Positions 11,791-22,779 are shown, counted from the stretch's first letter. The stretch is DNA of 64,000 nucleotides from Paragonimus westermani (GCA_008508345.1 QNGE01000105.1:260988-324987), one strand, 5' to 3'. Numbers and translations: made by a program. Notes: a model not told the origin generated them from the letters alone.

Positions 11791-11876
11791 AGACATGGAT
11801 CTCTACCCTGCTACTCGAAATTAGTCAACCTGTATTAACCGGCGAATATCACAAGATAGAGAGTGCAAGGAAATCT

Positions 11877-12185
11877 TGCCAAATTCGAAGCCGTCCAGCG
11901 ACAATGCTGTAGGCGCCTCAAGTTGGCTCACTTACTTGGATACAGTACGCTAACTCAGTTAGACCGTTTGTGAAACAAATGAGCTATTCGTGAAATCAAG
12001 GGCTGTAGCTATATGACAACTCCAAGGGCCAAGAGCTACACCAGGAAAAGAGGACGTTGGGATTCAAGGAAAGTGACCAAACGCTGCCAACAGTTCGTCA
12101 ATCTAGCCACACAGGAACCGCGGTAATTTCAGGTTAGTCCCCATTCACGCACGTGCGATCAACAAGTTCAAAAGGGAGGTGGCAG
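11877..12185 (+). pseudogene. CR1-like LINE ORF2 tail
   Basis: The frame reads AKFEAVQRQCCRRLKLAHLL followed, with stops, by a basic segment containing TPRAKSYTRKRGRW and a later QQFVNLATQEP. This is the layout of the C-terminal end of CR1-type LINE ORF2 (a V-Q-R-R block, then a K-x-R-x-x-x-R-x-x-F-F region and a W-N-S-L-P-like end). It abuts the gypsy integrase remnant with no visible border. The match is partial. Confidence 0.4.
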
Positions 12186-12189
12186 GATG

Positions 12190-15070
12190 CGCATTTCCTA
12201 AGGAAGTAGGAAATACGAATGGCGCAGTATTGATCTTTCCAGTTTCGAGGAGATCGTGTGAACCTACAGGTGGAAACGAACGTCAGCTGGTTGAAATGAA
12301 GCTACACTGTCTCCATTCTAATGGCCTGAGGCAGGTTTGGTGTCAGTTTGATGAGTCTGTATTCTTCCGATTGGCTACTCAGACTACAGCTGCGCGATCG
12401 GATGTCCATATGTTTCAACTTTACCTGAACTGAGTCTTCTAGATTGTCTGTTGATGTCTCCACAAATGATTCGTTCCAATGCTATGATTACCACGTATGA
12501 TCGCTCTGTCCAATTTGATCTGTGTCTTGATTGCCTTGAATGTTAGGTGTTTACCGTAGACATGCAGAACCCATGTGATCCAGCTTCTGACTTATTTCCG
12601 ACGGGCTGTGGTCAATTCTTCTTCTTCACGGGCTGAGATTCAAGCCATACGATTGAGTGCACAATAAGATCCAATACGAACCACTGGGTTAGTACTGTCT
12701 ACGGCAATGGTAATGAAAAAGTAACGGACATACGCAGAGAAAGGGAAGAGTCAAGCACTATACGGATACGGGTTCGTTATTGGCTACAACACGTTGCTGT
12801 GTCCGACACCACTCTCAAGCAGTGGAACCTACGGTCATGCAGTCCTTAACGTGGTAGGCTGCAACCCTAATCTGGTTTACTGGGGTGGTGAAGGCTCTAA
12901 CAGCCGGTAGTCAAGTTGTCGTCTGATCAACTTGTGGTTTTTCAAACTTTCAACCCGATGCATGAGGCGGACGATGTAGTACGTAATTCGGCTAGCGTAA
13001 ACTGTGCACTGTCATTATCTTGGATATCAGTCGCAAACTTGTGGATTTCCCAAATACGCATCGACAAACTGTCCTCTTGTTCGCACGTCAGCCAATTTTA
13101 TACCAGCTAACTGGTGGTCGGGGACAGTGCAACACTGTTGCCATTCAAAGTGAATTGGTCAGCTCTGAGCCCACGTTCCACTAAGTTAAGCCCGACTGAA
13201 AATGTCTCCACGCAAAGAGAACCCCCAGTTCACTAGCAGTGATGAATGTGGTGTGAAAGCCTCAAATATCCTGAGAAAAATCTGTCCCACTGAAAATGCA
13301 GTCCAGAGGCAAAGCTCGAAATATTGGAGTGGCACGTGAACACGCGGAGAGCGTAAGAACGGAACAGCCTGGGGCAAATTGAATGGGTACCTTTGCTGAA
13401 TACACTATAGCCCGTCAAATGGCGGTTTAGTGCTCCCTCTTTAGAAGGAGCACGCCCAAGGAACACAAAAATAGGTCGACCTAAGAAGAGAGGGTGACCG
13501 TTGTAAGAAACAAACATTCTCACTGTATACGATAGATTCCAGTATGATAAACAATGAACGAACAAAAAATGTACCTTCAAACAATTTGTCATCACTTCAC
13601 TTCATACCTGGTACACAATTATCAAACGTTCATTGTTTGACGGAGGTCACTCTTAGGTGGGCGATTACATCAAGAGAGCTTTCAAGACGAATCCGGCAAT
13701 ACCATTCACGGTGGCTAGGGGATGGAGAAACACGATCGGTCAGCAGTGCTATCCTCGTTCATTTGGGTGGGAATGGGCACCAAGTGAACACTGACCAAGC
13801 CATCCAGGTAACCCACCAAAGACTGTCTCTGAATGAGGCCATCGGAATCCGGCTGTCTGACCTTGCATTATGATAGAAGTGGTTTGTTCAGGCACTGCGC
13901 CTATCATGGCCACAAATCCACTGTATCATTGCCCACCCTGAGCGGTAAAACTAATAGACAAGTGTGAAGTAGTGGACCATTCAAGCTATCACCACCTGAT
14001 AGACCAGTGACCTAGTTTCTCCGTAATAAGTCCGATCAAAATCTCGACCAAACTCTATAAACTCCTTATATAACGGAAAATGAATTATGGAAAACGTGTT
14101 CGCTTGTGTCTTTATTCTAATTATGTCATACTAATGATCGACCTGATCATCGAAAATAATCTCAACCTGCTTGTTCACTGAAGCACCTCTGCAATTAAGA
14201 TGAACTCACTCCCTGAAGCTTTATTTTTCAAGTTTGGCTTCTTAGACGTCATCAATATATGCGGTATCAGCAGGTAAGTGACAGGAAAGGAACAAATAGG
14301 CAAACAAAGCGAGCAGGTGCTATGACCAACTGATTACTGTACACATATATCGATGAGGATATGGGATCATTTTCCCGCTTCGAGTATTTGCATATGTTCC
14401 AGCTTCGAGATATTCCTTGGTTACGTTTTACCGGTCTAGAGGCAATCGATTATTTGCTTCACGGAATACCAAATACCACACAGGTAGACTTTTCTTAGTT
14501 TCACCCTTGATGTTCAGTTACTCCCAGTTAGTTCGGCCAGAGGAAGCTCGTACAGAAATAGACATAAAGTGCTACAATACAGCCAGGAGAGACTTCCTTA
14601 CCAGTTCTGAAAGCTGTGACATATGGCTATGTGGCACTGTTGAGGCCGGGTTGATCCAGGTTGAATGGTCCATAACCGAGTGGCACACAGGATCACGGTT
14701 ATGTTCCACCCTCTCGTTGTTAAGGTTGGATAACGTAGAGTTATGACAACTCGGTAGTCGTGATAAGCGGTTTACCCAGAGTTTGAAATTGCAGGATGTG
14801 GTCGGGGTTAAGCCAAGGCCCAGGCCGAACTACAAAAGAACTAAGAGTAGGTTGTCTGACGCGTCTAAGTTATGTAACCCCCACTGTAATAATGATTGAT
14901 ATACTTCCGCGTATGTTTCAAAATGACCAGATTTAGGACAGCGAACCTTCGGTTTCATGGAAGTGATAACAACGCGAACAAACGTAAAACAGACCAAACC
15001 CGTCATGATAGTGGTCGCAGTAGAGGATTACGCGTTCAAAAGGCGATAGTTGTAGAGATTGATGGAATGG
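12190..15070. other. unassigned stretch
   Basis: Open frames of 60-120 codons at 12179-12433, 12916-13110, 13233-13595 (minus), 13544-13873 and 14417-14746 show no recognisable motif. Positions 14500-14890 look like a LINE 3' region: no coding signal, ending in a short TAATAATGATTGAT run near 14888-14900. That reading is a guess from texture alone. Confidence 0.3.
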
Positions 15071-15089
15071 TCTCCCAATGTCATAGTTT

Positions 15090-15220
15090 TGGTATTGATA
15101 TGTTCGCCGAGCTTGGCATTTAGGTTGCAAACGTTTCATCACCAAGCTCGGCGAACATATCAATACCAAAACCATCATCCCGAGCTACAAACAACAACAC
15201 CACTGTTCCCAACAATCAGA
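15090..15220 (+). mobile_element. 131-bp palindromic PLE-derived element (copy B)
   Basis: The core is a perfect 30-base inverted repeat (15087-15116 and 15142-15171) around a 25-base spacer, followed by a 49-base tail (15172-15220). AATGTCATAGTTT flanks it at 15077-15089 and 15221-15233, a 13-bp target duplication. The spacer keeps only the 3' half of the hammerhead ribozyme (GGTGATGAAACG on the minus strand), and the left TATA-containing part of the longer element at 16778-17191 is missing. Arms and tail match that element, so the two belong to one family and this is an internally deleted form. Confidence 0.85.
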
Positions 15221-15766
15221 AATGTCATAGTTTGCCTACAGAATGCGCATTGTTTCCATAAGACTGTGGAAATGGCCCTTATGAAGGGAACGGGGTCGCC
15301 ATAGAACGAAAGAACCATGACGCCTATGAGGTATGAGCTAATTGTAGAAACGCAGTTTGGTTGATTGGCTACTTAAAGCTCCCAGACCGAGTAACTTAAA
15401 AATTTGGAGGATCACAAATCCAAATCCGAAAATTCACAAGAATCAATGAACATACATGACGCACCTCAGTCAGTACATACCAATGACAAACTAATACAAA
15501 ACTGGATCGCAATATTTTCACGATACACTTACTGTGTTACTGATAATGTACATCCTTCACCTGTGAATATGACAAGACAATATAAGTCTAGCCGATGCCT
15601 TCTGCAAAAAAATGGTGAGAAAAATCCTAACGGAAAAATCCAATCGGAAGGAAGGAAGTGAAGCAAAGTAGGGTACAATGACGGCAGTAGCACGCAACCA
15701 AGTCCAGAAGCAGTCCCAATCAACGATGTCTCACTGAAACTTACAGATGACACTTACGAGAACACA

Positions 15767-15823
15767 GTGAGAACAGTGTTACTATACCACTGCGAAACAT
15801 GGTCGCTAAAGGCTGTTGTCAAG
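15767..15823 (+). pseudogene. RTE-like LINE fragment
   Basis: Nineteen codons read VRTVLLYHCETWSLKA, the block V-R-x-V-L-L-Y-G-C-E-T-W-x-L-R found past the RT core in the RTE-like LINEs elsewhere in the window (42.1 kb and 40.9 kb). Nothing recognisable follows in this frame. It is a small isolated scrap, but the motif is distinctive. Confidence 0.5.
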
Positions 15824-16816
15824 GTAAGACGCAATGCGGTCAAGTTTATATAGTTCTGTGATTTAGACCTGAATAGTTGTTGCTCTTCTCCAGGTGATCG
15901 TATGGATTGAGCAACAGTCACATGCGAACATGACTGAGTGTTTGCATATGGTAATTCCGTCCTGTCTAATGTGGGCTCGATGGCGCAATTGTCAACATGG
16001 TTGCCTAGTATTCAGGACGTTAACACATCTTTTAACAAGCCGTGTAGGCATTGTGGATGCTGAATGTTTCAAGCTAGACATACAGCTTTCAGTAAGTGGA
16101 CCTCAAATCTCCTTTGGTTAAGGCCGTTTATTTTCCCATGATCGTGTGATACGTTGTGTTGATAACCGCGGTGGTGGTAGGCAGCACCTACTTATTTTAT
16201 GTAACGAGAAGATTGAGATACTCATGATCTGTGACCTCGGCGAAACCTCATCACTCTATTTACATATCGACGTTAGCAATAAGCATCATCAGGTCCCATC
16301 AATGTTCAGTCTGTATACAGAGTGAATGTTGCAGGCATCGTAGACTACGTTTTTACTCGTTGATCAATGGATGATGTATCTGATTGGTTTTCGAAATACA
16401 CCTCGCTGAACTGCCGACTTGTTTCATCGACCGGCCTACCTGCTGCGCAATAAGCAACGAATAGACTGCTGTAAACACCGTAAGCTGATTCACACGCCCA
16501 CAGTGAGCATGTGAAGGGTTTGAGTAGTAAAGTAGGATGCACTCAACAACATCGGTACAACTCTTCTCTTCATCGATAACCAGACGTCTGTTTGATGTTA
16601 AGGATAACGAAGATAGGTTGAAACAACGCATGTACTTTTGCAATTCTGGCTAGTATTTCCTCAACAATATTGTAAGCTGACGAAATAGACATGTGAAATG
16701 GTCTTAACCGACCAACCAAAGTCAATAGGACGCATTCCAAGCAACTCAGTTCAGATTTTCAAGTAATTCTAGTTAATTTTGGCATTGATATGTTCATCGA
16801 GCTTGGCATTTAGGTT

Positions 16817-16856
16817 GCAAACGTTTCATCACCAGGCGAGGTGACATCATCAGTGC
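16817..16856 (-). ncRNA. hammerhead ribozyme, left arm
   Basis: On the minus strand the order is GCA (16856-16854), CTGATGA (16853-16847), GTCACC (16845-16840), loop, GGTGAT (16833-16828), GAAACGTT (16827-16820), TGC (16819-16817). Predicted cleavage is between 16820 and 16819. All conserved core bases of the family are kept. It is the mirror of the right-arm copy, so transcription leftward from the centre would yield the same ribozyme. Confidence 0.75.
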
Positions 16857-16906
16857 GTAAGTGTTTCAGCGTATATTTTGAATGTGAAGATTGATCGATG
16901 CCTGCT

Positions 16907-16914
16907 CTTATATA
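16907..16914 (-). promoter_or_regulatory. TATA box, left-directed
   Basis: TATATAAG on the minus strand is the mirror image of the right-arm box. It sits about 50 bases inside the left ribozyme and would direct transcription leftward through it. The only support is the motif and its symmetric position. Confidence 0.4.
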
Positions 16915-17005
16915 GGAGAGTCAGTTGACCTACTAGCCTGGTCAAATACGACGGAAAGCGACCAACCGTCGTATTTGACCAGGCTAGTAGGTCAACTGAC
17001 TCTCC

Positions 17006-17013
17006 TATATAAG
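17006..17013 (+). promoter_or_regulatory. TATA box, right-directed
   Basis: TATATAAG lies between the palindrome centre and the right-arm ribozyme, which starts 50 bases further on. A transcript starting about 25-30 bases downstream would begin just ahead of the hammerhead. In Penelope elements the terminal repeat is expected to hold the promoter, which fits. Confidence 0.4.
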
Positions 17014-17063
17014 AGCAGGCATCGATCAATCTTCACATTCAAAATATACGCTGAAACACTTAC

Positions 17064-17103
17064 GCACTGATGATGTCACCTCGCCTGGTGATGAAACGTT
17101 TGC
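17064..17103 (+). ncRNA. hammerhead ribozyme, right arm
   Basis: The core reads GCA (17064-17066), CTGATGA (17067-17073), GTCACC (17075-17080), loop TCGCCT, GGTGAT (17087-17092), GAAACGTT (17093-17100), TGC (17101-17103). Cleavage is expected after T17100. Stem I is three pairs, stem II six (including one G-U), stem III two and loopless, so a dimeric fold is the likely active form. It is identical in the core to copy A at 3480-3519. Confidence 0.75.
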
Positions 17104-17204
17104 AACCTAAATGCTAAGCTCGGCGAACATATCAATACCAAAACCATCAACCCGAGCTACAAACAACACCACCACTGTTCCCAACCATCAGAATTCTAGT
17201 TAAT

Positions 17205-17770
17205 GTTACAATTAATGATGACGTAAAGTTAAAATGTTTCAGGACGATTCACGATACACTGGGCGGAAAATGAGCCCTTTCTGTGTCACACAGACGACGC
17301 CCTCCTTATGTCAGGAAAACATAGCACCGATCAGCCGTCACAGTGAGAGCGAACTTTGATAGCGTCTCGGTGACCCGTTGGGCAAAGTTGGGCAGTGAGA
17401 TGATCGCACTGGCGTAGCCACATAACAGACCAGGTAAATTAATGGAAAAAGCCTGGTTCTTGTGAGTTGAAGGTGGACAAAATATGACCTTTTATTCCGG
17501 TGCCAGATACAGAACGCTGCCACGCACGCGATGCATTGTGTTGTAGATTTCCGAGTCAACCGTCTTAGTTAAGGATTCTTACCGCTCTTCAGTCTTGATC
17601 TGGGCATTTTGTCAATAATTTAACCTACATGCAACCATAAATTAGAACGGTCCCAACTTCATGCCATATCGGTCGTCTAGGAATATAAGCCGGAACATTC
17701 AGTCTTTTGCGTCAAGCAGAGTAGACGTGAAAATATGGTACGCCCCGAGTAGACGGAGCTTTGGTTAATT
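17205..17770. other. unassigned stretch
   Basis: I see no gene or repeat. A 73-codon minus frame at 17338-17559 has no recognisable motif. Confidence 0.35.
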
Positions 17771-17956
17771 TCAAGTTGAACATCACTCATAGTTGACCGC
17801 AGCCTACGCATTCCGATAGACTACCCAGCCAACCTCTTACGAAAAGAAGTACTAGACTAGTTAGGAGGCGCCTCCTAACAAGACTCGAGCTTCGCTCTCA
17901 TCAGAGCTCGTTTGAATATGAAGGCTGCGATCAACTGTGAATGATGTTCAACTTGA
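17771..17956. repeat. inverted-repeat element with degenerate hammerhead
   Basis: Forty-three-base inverted arms (17771-17813 and 17914-17956, few mismatches) flank a 100-base spacer. On the minus strand the spacer reads CTGATGA (17904-17898), a perfect GAGC-GAA-GCTC hairpin (17897-17887), then GAGTCT where a hammerhead needs GAAAC. The spacer also holds a perfect 20-base palindrome at 17860-17879. The arm block GTTGACCGCAGCCT resembles sequence just downstream of the ribozyme copy at 3.5 kb. I found no clear target duplication. Confidence 0.55.
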
Positions 17957-17959
17957 GAC

Positions 17960-19014
17960 ATACCTGAGTTTAGTGACATTGCCATGATAAGTCTCACCGT
18001 ATACTGTGTTATGATATACATCACCAATGAGTGATACGGCACGAGTCGACGGTGCGGAATCACAAAAAGCAGTCCTCAACGCCAAGGACAGCAGATGGAA
18101 CTGACGAGTGGAAACGTGTATATGCACTGTACGTGACGTGTCAGCAAAGAATTTGGTACCCCACTACTGACAACAGACGAGACAAGTCAGTTGTACAAAA
18201 AAGTATTTGCGTTCATTGTTGTGTGTTCTCACATTGCCTGTAACAGATGTTTGGCAATGCATAAGTTCACAAACCGAACATCTTTTGTAACCACAACAGT
18301 GCAATCCAGATTCTGCCAATTATCGTTCACTGCTTAGACCAAACGAGTTACCAGATGCGCATTCAACAGGGACATTCTGAAACAAATTGGTCAGCAATCA
18401 ACCAGTGTTCCAACGCTGTACCGAAGCAGAACATAGTACACGCAGTACATGTTCAAAAATAATTTTAAAAAAAAATTAAAATATAAGTTACAGTGTTCGA
18501 CATCAACAAGGAATCACAAGATGTTGTACAATTGAAGTAACAAAAGGGTATGTACTATCGTACACACGATCGCCTACTGAATAACGACTTTGCCACATTT
18601 CAGAAACCAGAGTTCGTAACAGAGGTCAATGTTTTGAGCTGACGATACTCGCACTGTCTATTTGATACGGTCCAAATGACCCCACGGTCACAAATTGGAT
18701 TAGCTGTGGCTCTCAGTGCGACGGCTGTGGTCGTGTTAGAAGAGTGGAGTCCTTTTAGTAACAGGTTCTGCTAGAATCTTTAAAACACCGAGTTCACTCT
18801 ATCCATTTGATCGAAACAGAGGGATTTTGAGAGCAAATTGAAATTTTAACAGCTCGCGACACATATCTTCTCTCTGTTAGGATCAAGTGTGGACGCTGAA
18901 TCTTTCAGAAATTCCTAGGTGTATCTGGTTGTTTCAAGTGACTTTAGCAACAACGTTATGAGGAACGTTTTTCAAACAGAGTAAGCTGCTGTCCTCAGAT
19001 CAACACAACACATT
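17960..19014. other. unassigned stretch with A-rich run
   Basis: There is no recognisable gene. An A/T run with long A tracts at about 18453-18487 could be an old poly(A) insertion tail, but no element can be read upstream of it. Confidence 0.3.
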
Positions 19015-20110
19015 TTAATCGAGGATATGAACGCTCACGTCAGTCAACTAGGCGATACTCACTCCCACCGAAGTAACAAGTTTGAGCTGGCATCATGTCA
19101 TTCAGATAACTATGGACAGAAGTTGCAACGGTGAACCAATCTAAGACATCGCGTACGTCGCTGTTCCACTCGGCGCCATCCCCACTCCGATCAGGCCTGG
19201 TAGCAGACAAACCACATAGGTGTTCGTTACGGGGTGGTGTGGTTCCATTTAGACTATGCACTGGGAAGCTGTCGTTTCACATCTAATTTTGATGAACAAC
19301 GACACCGCCGACTACAGCGACCGGCAGTTGAGATATGAGTCATTTCTGTGGTCCGGCGTGCGTACTAAAGTAGCCCAAAATGTACGTCCAACTGTAACCC
19401 GAAATACTTCTACAGCTTTAGGACATAAATTCCACAGGTAGTTCAAGCAGTAGATGAGGCCTTATCACAAGGCACAGTTGCGCGTGGATTTAACGAACAC
19501 CGGATATCAAAAGATTCCCCAAAGCGGTTGGATATCAGAGGGAATTTTCTCTGTGAACGTGGTTCAAGGAACAGTGTAACCTAAGGCATGGCTTGATTGA
19601 CGATCAAGACACTTGGCTGGCTGGAAAAGTTGATATGATGAAAGCCTCTTATACGTCATGGAGTACCAGCAGGTTACTCAAGCTGACCTATGCAACTTGT
19701 CAAAAGCGCCCATCTCTAAGTAAAAATGATAACGAGGCACATCTCTGAGAATTAAGGGTTGCATATGGAAAGGGATTACGAGAGTAGTGCTAGTCGACGG
19801 CTTTGAAGCACAACCGCTTAAAACAGAGGATGTAAATTGCCACCGAGCAGTTGAAAATCGATGTCTGCGAACAATCGCACGCGTATGGCAAGCAACAGCT
19901 ACTCGGAAGCAGAGGCGGTGAGGATCAGCAAAGTTTGGTTGTTCAGTTTTTCAGGATGCATATAGTTAAGTGGCTGGGTCATGCCAATTAAAACCTCGGT
20001 GCGCCAAGTACCCTCTGCTGATGCCCCAGTTGGGAGGTTTAGGGCACAACATGATTATGGCTCGGTTTAGGGAGGTGAGGGTAATTATCAGTAGGCTGAG
20101 TCATGTTTGA
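19015..20110 (+). mobile_element. RTE-like LINE, internally deleted
   Basis: Three parts of one ORF2 are present in order. The endonuclease reads EDMNAHVSQLGDTHSH from 19021 (the G-D-x-N-A-x-V-G block), then a DNYGQKLQR and HPHSDQAW block. The linker at about 19612-19725 reads TWLAGKVDMMKASYTSW and SRLLKLTYATCQKRPSLSK. The post-RT region from about 19759 has VLVDGFEAQPLKTEDV and ENRCLRTIARVW. The whole RT core between linker and post-RT region is missing, and frameshifts and stops are frequent. The copy is dead. The plan matches the copies at 41.8, 53.5 and 62 kb. Confidence 0.7.
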
Positions 20111-21395
20111 CTTTCGAAGTGGCACCCTTGCGATGCAGTCAAAAATACCACTAGACCAGGAGCCCTTGCCTGATTGACAGGTTCATTAAACCTGAGCGCC
20201 TTGGAACCTACATGAAAGCGTTAAGGAAGAAAAATCAAGTATTTGCATTAATATCCAATTTCACAAATCAACAAATCGTCCTGACGACGAGGTGAGACAA
20301 AACACCGACTTCCTTAAATAACTGTCTGGCAAAAAGTAAGCTGCGAAGCATTAGTAGGATGACCGTAACAAGTGGCGAACGATGGGAACGAATCTATTCA
20401 GTAAACATATGAAAACTTTGTTTTACGTTTCAACTGTCAGAGATGCCTGAACACGGAAATGAATAAACAGATTAACCTTAGAGACAAACACAAATTGGAC
20501 CTCAATGAAGACAGTTTTTTATGGCGAGGCATGCTGCACAAATCGTCGCCAAATGATAACGGCAACTCACAAACGGCACACATTGGGGTTGGAAAACAAC
20601 ATTAACGTAAAGGATGCAGAAATCCCCAAACCAGACAGTGACTTCCGTTACCTACCTTATTGAGATCAACATTCAATCAGTTCCGTTGTTAGTATAGTAA
20701 CGATATCGATTATCAACCTTCGCGTGGCTAGCTCGAGATCGGCCTACCCGAGAAATACCAAACAGCTGCCGCCCCAGTGCTACCGCACAAGCTACATAGC
20801 AAGAAACTGGGCAGAGGTCAAGCCGTAAACCTGACGATTTAACTGAGCTCACGCCAGTCACGCACACACACACACACACCGAAAGAACACGTGGCGCTAC
20901 TTTTTGTCCTTCAGTCTGAACGTCGTCTAATTCGACTGATACGACCGGCTAGTTAACTTGCTGAGCATGCTGTCAGCTGGGATGTAAACAGCTGAGCGAA
21001 ACAACGGGCGAACTAACGGGCAATCACGGCCAGACCACGACATGCGTTATCGATCGACCGCGGTCCGGCCTATCGCTCTCGTACGCACGTGGGCGTGCTA
21101 ACGGCCGTGCTACCCCCATGCACAGCTGCGTCGGCATGGTGAGTCACAAGTGGTTCGGCTAACAGTCTTCAGGCTGTCAGCCGCCACAATCCTGACAGCA
21201 AAACAGAGCATTCCATTGGCTAGAGTTGACACTACCATCATCACTAACATTAACACCATCACGCAACCGGAGCAGATCAGGAACACAGAAGAAAAGGGTA
21301 ACAGTCTTGTTCGCATAAAGACGGAAAGTAGCTGAGTTAACAGTACTGGCGCTTAACCACGCGAATTGCCGTACTTATGTAAATTTGATGGTCAT
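20110..21395. other. unassigned stretch with microsatellite
   Basis: The first 150 bases may be the 3' untranslated end of the LINE. I see no gene in the rest. A GC-rich patch covers about 20700-21120 and includes the (CA)n run. Confidence 0.3.
20861..20879. repeat. (CA)n microsatellite
   Basis: A run of CA repeats, about nine units with a leading CG, directly visible. Confidence 0.9.
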
Positions 21396-21398
21396 TTG

Positions 21399-22779
21399 GA
21401 CAAAATTAAAACATTCACAAAAGCGAAGGAGAAAGCAAACTACCATCGATCCGTATACAAAATGTCCAAACAACCGGGCTAATCACTAAAACAATGAGTC
21501 ACCGGTGATGGTGATGAGTGGTTTAGAGATCTATACACAGTTAGGCCACAAAGGCCGGGGTTAGAGATTTGTTGAGCTGAAGCCAGCAACTGAATAGGTT
21601 GTGCGGACTTCTTGTGGGAACAGAGAACCGGATCGTATAATTCAATAACACTCGTTTCTGCGGTGGCCTACGTTCGTTGCCCGATCAGGCTGGGGTGGTG
21701 GGTAGGTTGTTTGAAACGACTTTTGTAGCAAGAAGGAATTACAGAGATTCAGTTTGACCAAGTGAAACCGACTGGTTCAACTATCTCTCGTTTGTATGGC
21801 TCACCAAAGGTCCACAAGCCAAACCAACCACTAAGACCTATCCTCGTTATGTGTAGTTCACCTTATCATGCGACGACTAAGTGGTTAGCAAAACAACCTG
21901 AACCAACTCGCCAGAACCTGTCTCTCAACGTGCGTGACGATTTTGATTTTGTTGTCAGGATCACAAACATTGACATTCATAATGAGTTTATATGTTCCTT
22001 AGATATTTATTCATTGTTCAGAAATGTGAACACATAATGCAATTCATGTTTAACGGCTAGTTGAATCGTTACATTGCCGGGGTTGCGATAGGGTTCCCAC
22101 TAAACCCACTATTAGCAGATAGTCTCCTGGACACTCGAAAATTTGCAGTTAAACCATCCCATGGAAAACGTGTTTCTGTGGGTGATTTGAAAATGATGCT
22201 TCTATTTTACTGAACTCGGACGAGAATCTGGCGGATGTTTTTCAACCTCTGAATCAGTCGCCTCATTTTGGTTGGATTAGGCTGTTTTGCTAATCACTTA
22301 GTCGTCGCATGATAAGGTGAACTACACATAACGAGGATAGGTCTTAGTGGTTGGTTTGGCTTGTGGACCTTTGGTGAGCCATACAAACGAGAGATAGTTG
22401 AACCAGTCGGTTTCACTTGGTCAAACTGAATCTCTGTAATTCCTTCTTGCTACAAAAGTCGTTTCAAACAACCTACCCACCACCCCAGCCTGATCGGGCA
22501 ACGAACGTAGGCCACCGCAGAAACGAGTGTTATTGAATTATACGATCCGGTTCTCTGTTCCCACAAGAAGTCCGCACAACCTATTCAGTTGCTGGCTTCA
22601 GCTCAACAAATCTCTAACCCCGGCCTTTGTGGCCTAACTGTGTATAGATCTCTAAACCACTCATCACCATCACCGGTGACTCATTGTTTTAGTGATTAGC
22701 CCGGTTGTTTGGACATTTTGTATACGGATCGATGGTAGTTTGCTTTCTCCTTCGATTTTGTAAATGTATTAATTTTGTC
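21399..22779. mobile_element. Penelope-like element, inverted duplication
   Basis: Two arms of about 496 bases (21399-21894 and 22283-22779) are inverted copies of each other with few differences, joined by a 388-base unique centre. The plus-strand arm and the centre encode Penelope-like RT; the right arm carries the same RT start on the minus strand. Such back-to-back copies are typical of Penelope insertions. The arm outer ends have no obvious target duplication. Arms are very similar, so the duplication is recent compared with the frameshifts in the coding region, or it arose in one step. Confidence 0.75.
21730..22200 (+). pseudogene. Penelope-like reverse transcriptase
   Basis: The frame at 21762-22037 reads RLYGSPKVHKPNQPLRPI then SSPYHATTKWLA, the diagnostic PLE block Y-G-x-P-K-x-H-K-x-x-x-P-L-R-P-I. 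It continues with DFDFVVRIT and CSLDIYSLFRNV, the palm motif with the first catalytic Asp (S-x-D-x-x-S-L-F). After a stop, another frame from about 22082 gives VAIGFPLNPLLADSLL, the G-x-P-L-x-P-L-L-A-D motif. The Y-V-D-D box and the GIY-YIG endonuclease are absent because the right arm begins. Dead. Confidence 0.85.

Larger units (their letters stand above)
16778..17191. mobile_element. 414-bp palindromic PLE-derived element with twin ribozymes
   Basis: Two 178-base inverted arms (16777-16954 and 16966-17143) surround an 11-base loop, followed by a 48-base tail (17144-17191). AATTCTAGTTAAT occurs at 16765-16777 and 17192-17204 as a 13-bp target duplication. Each arm carries, from the centre outward, a TATA box, a hammerhead ribozyme and the terminal block ending AACATATCAATACCA. 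There is no coding sequence. The layout fits two head-to-head copies of a Penelope terminal repeat moved as one unit; mobilisation would need a protein supplied in trans. This is the best-preserved copy of the family. Confidence 0.85.
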
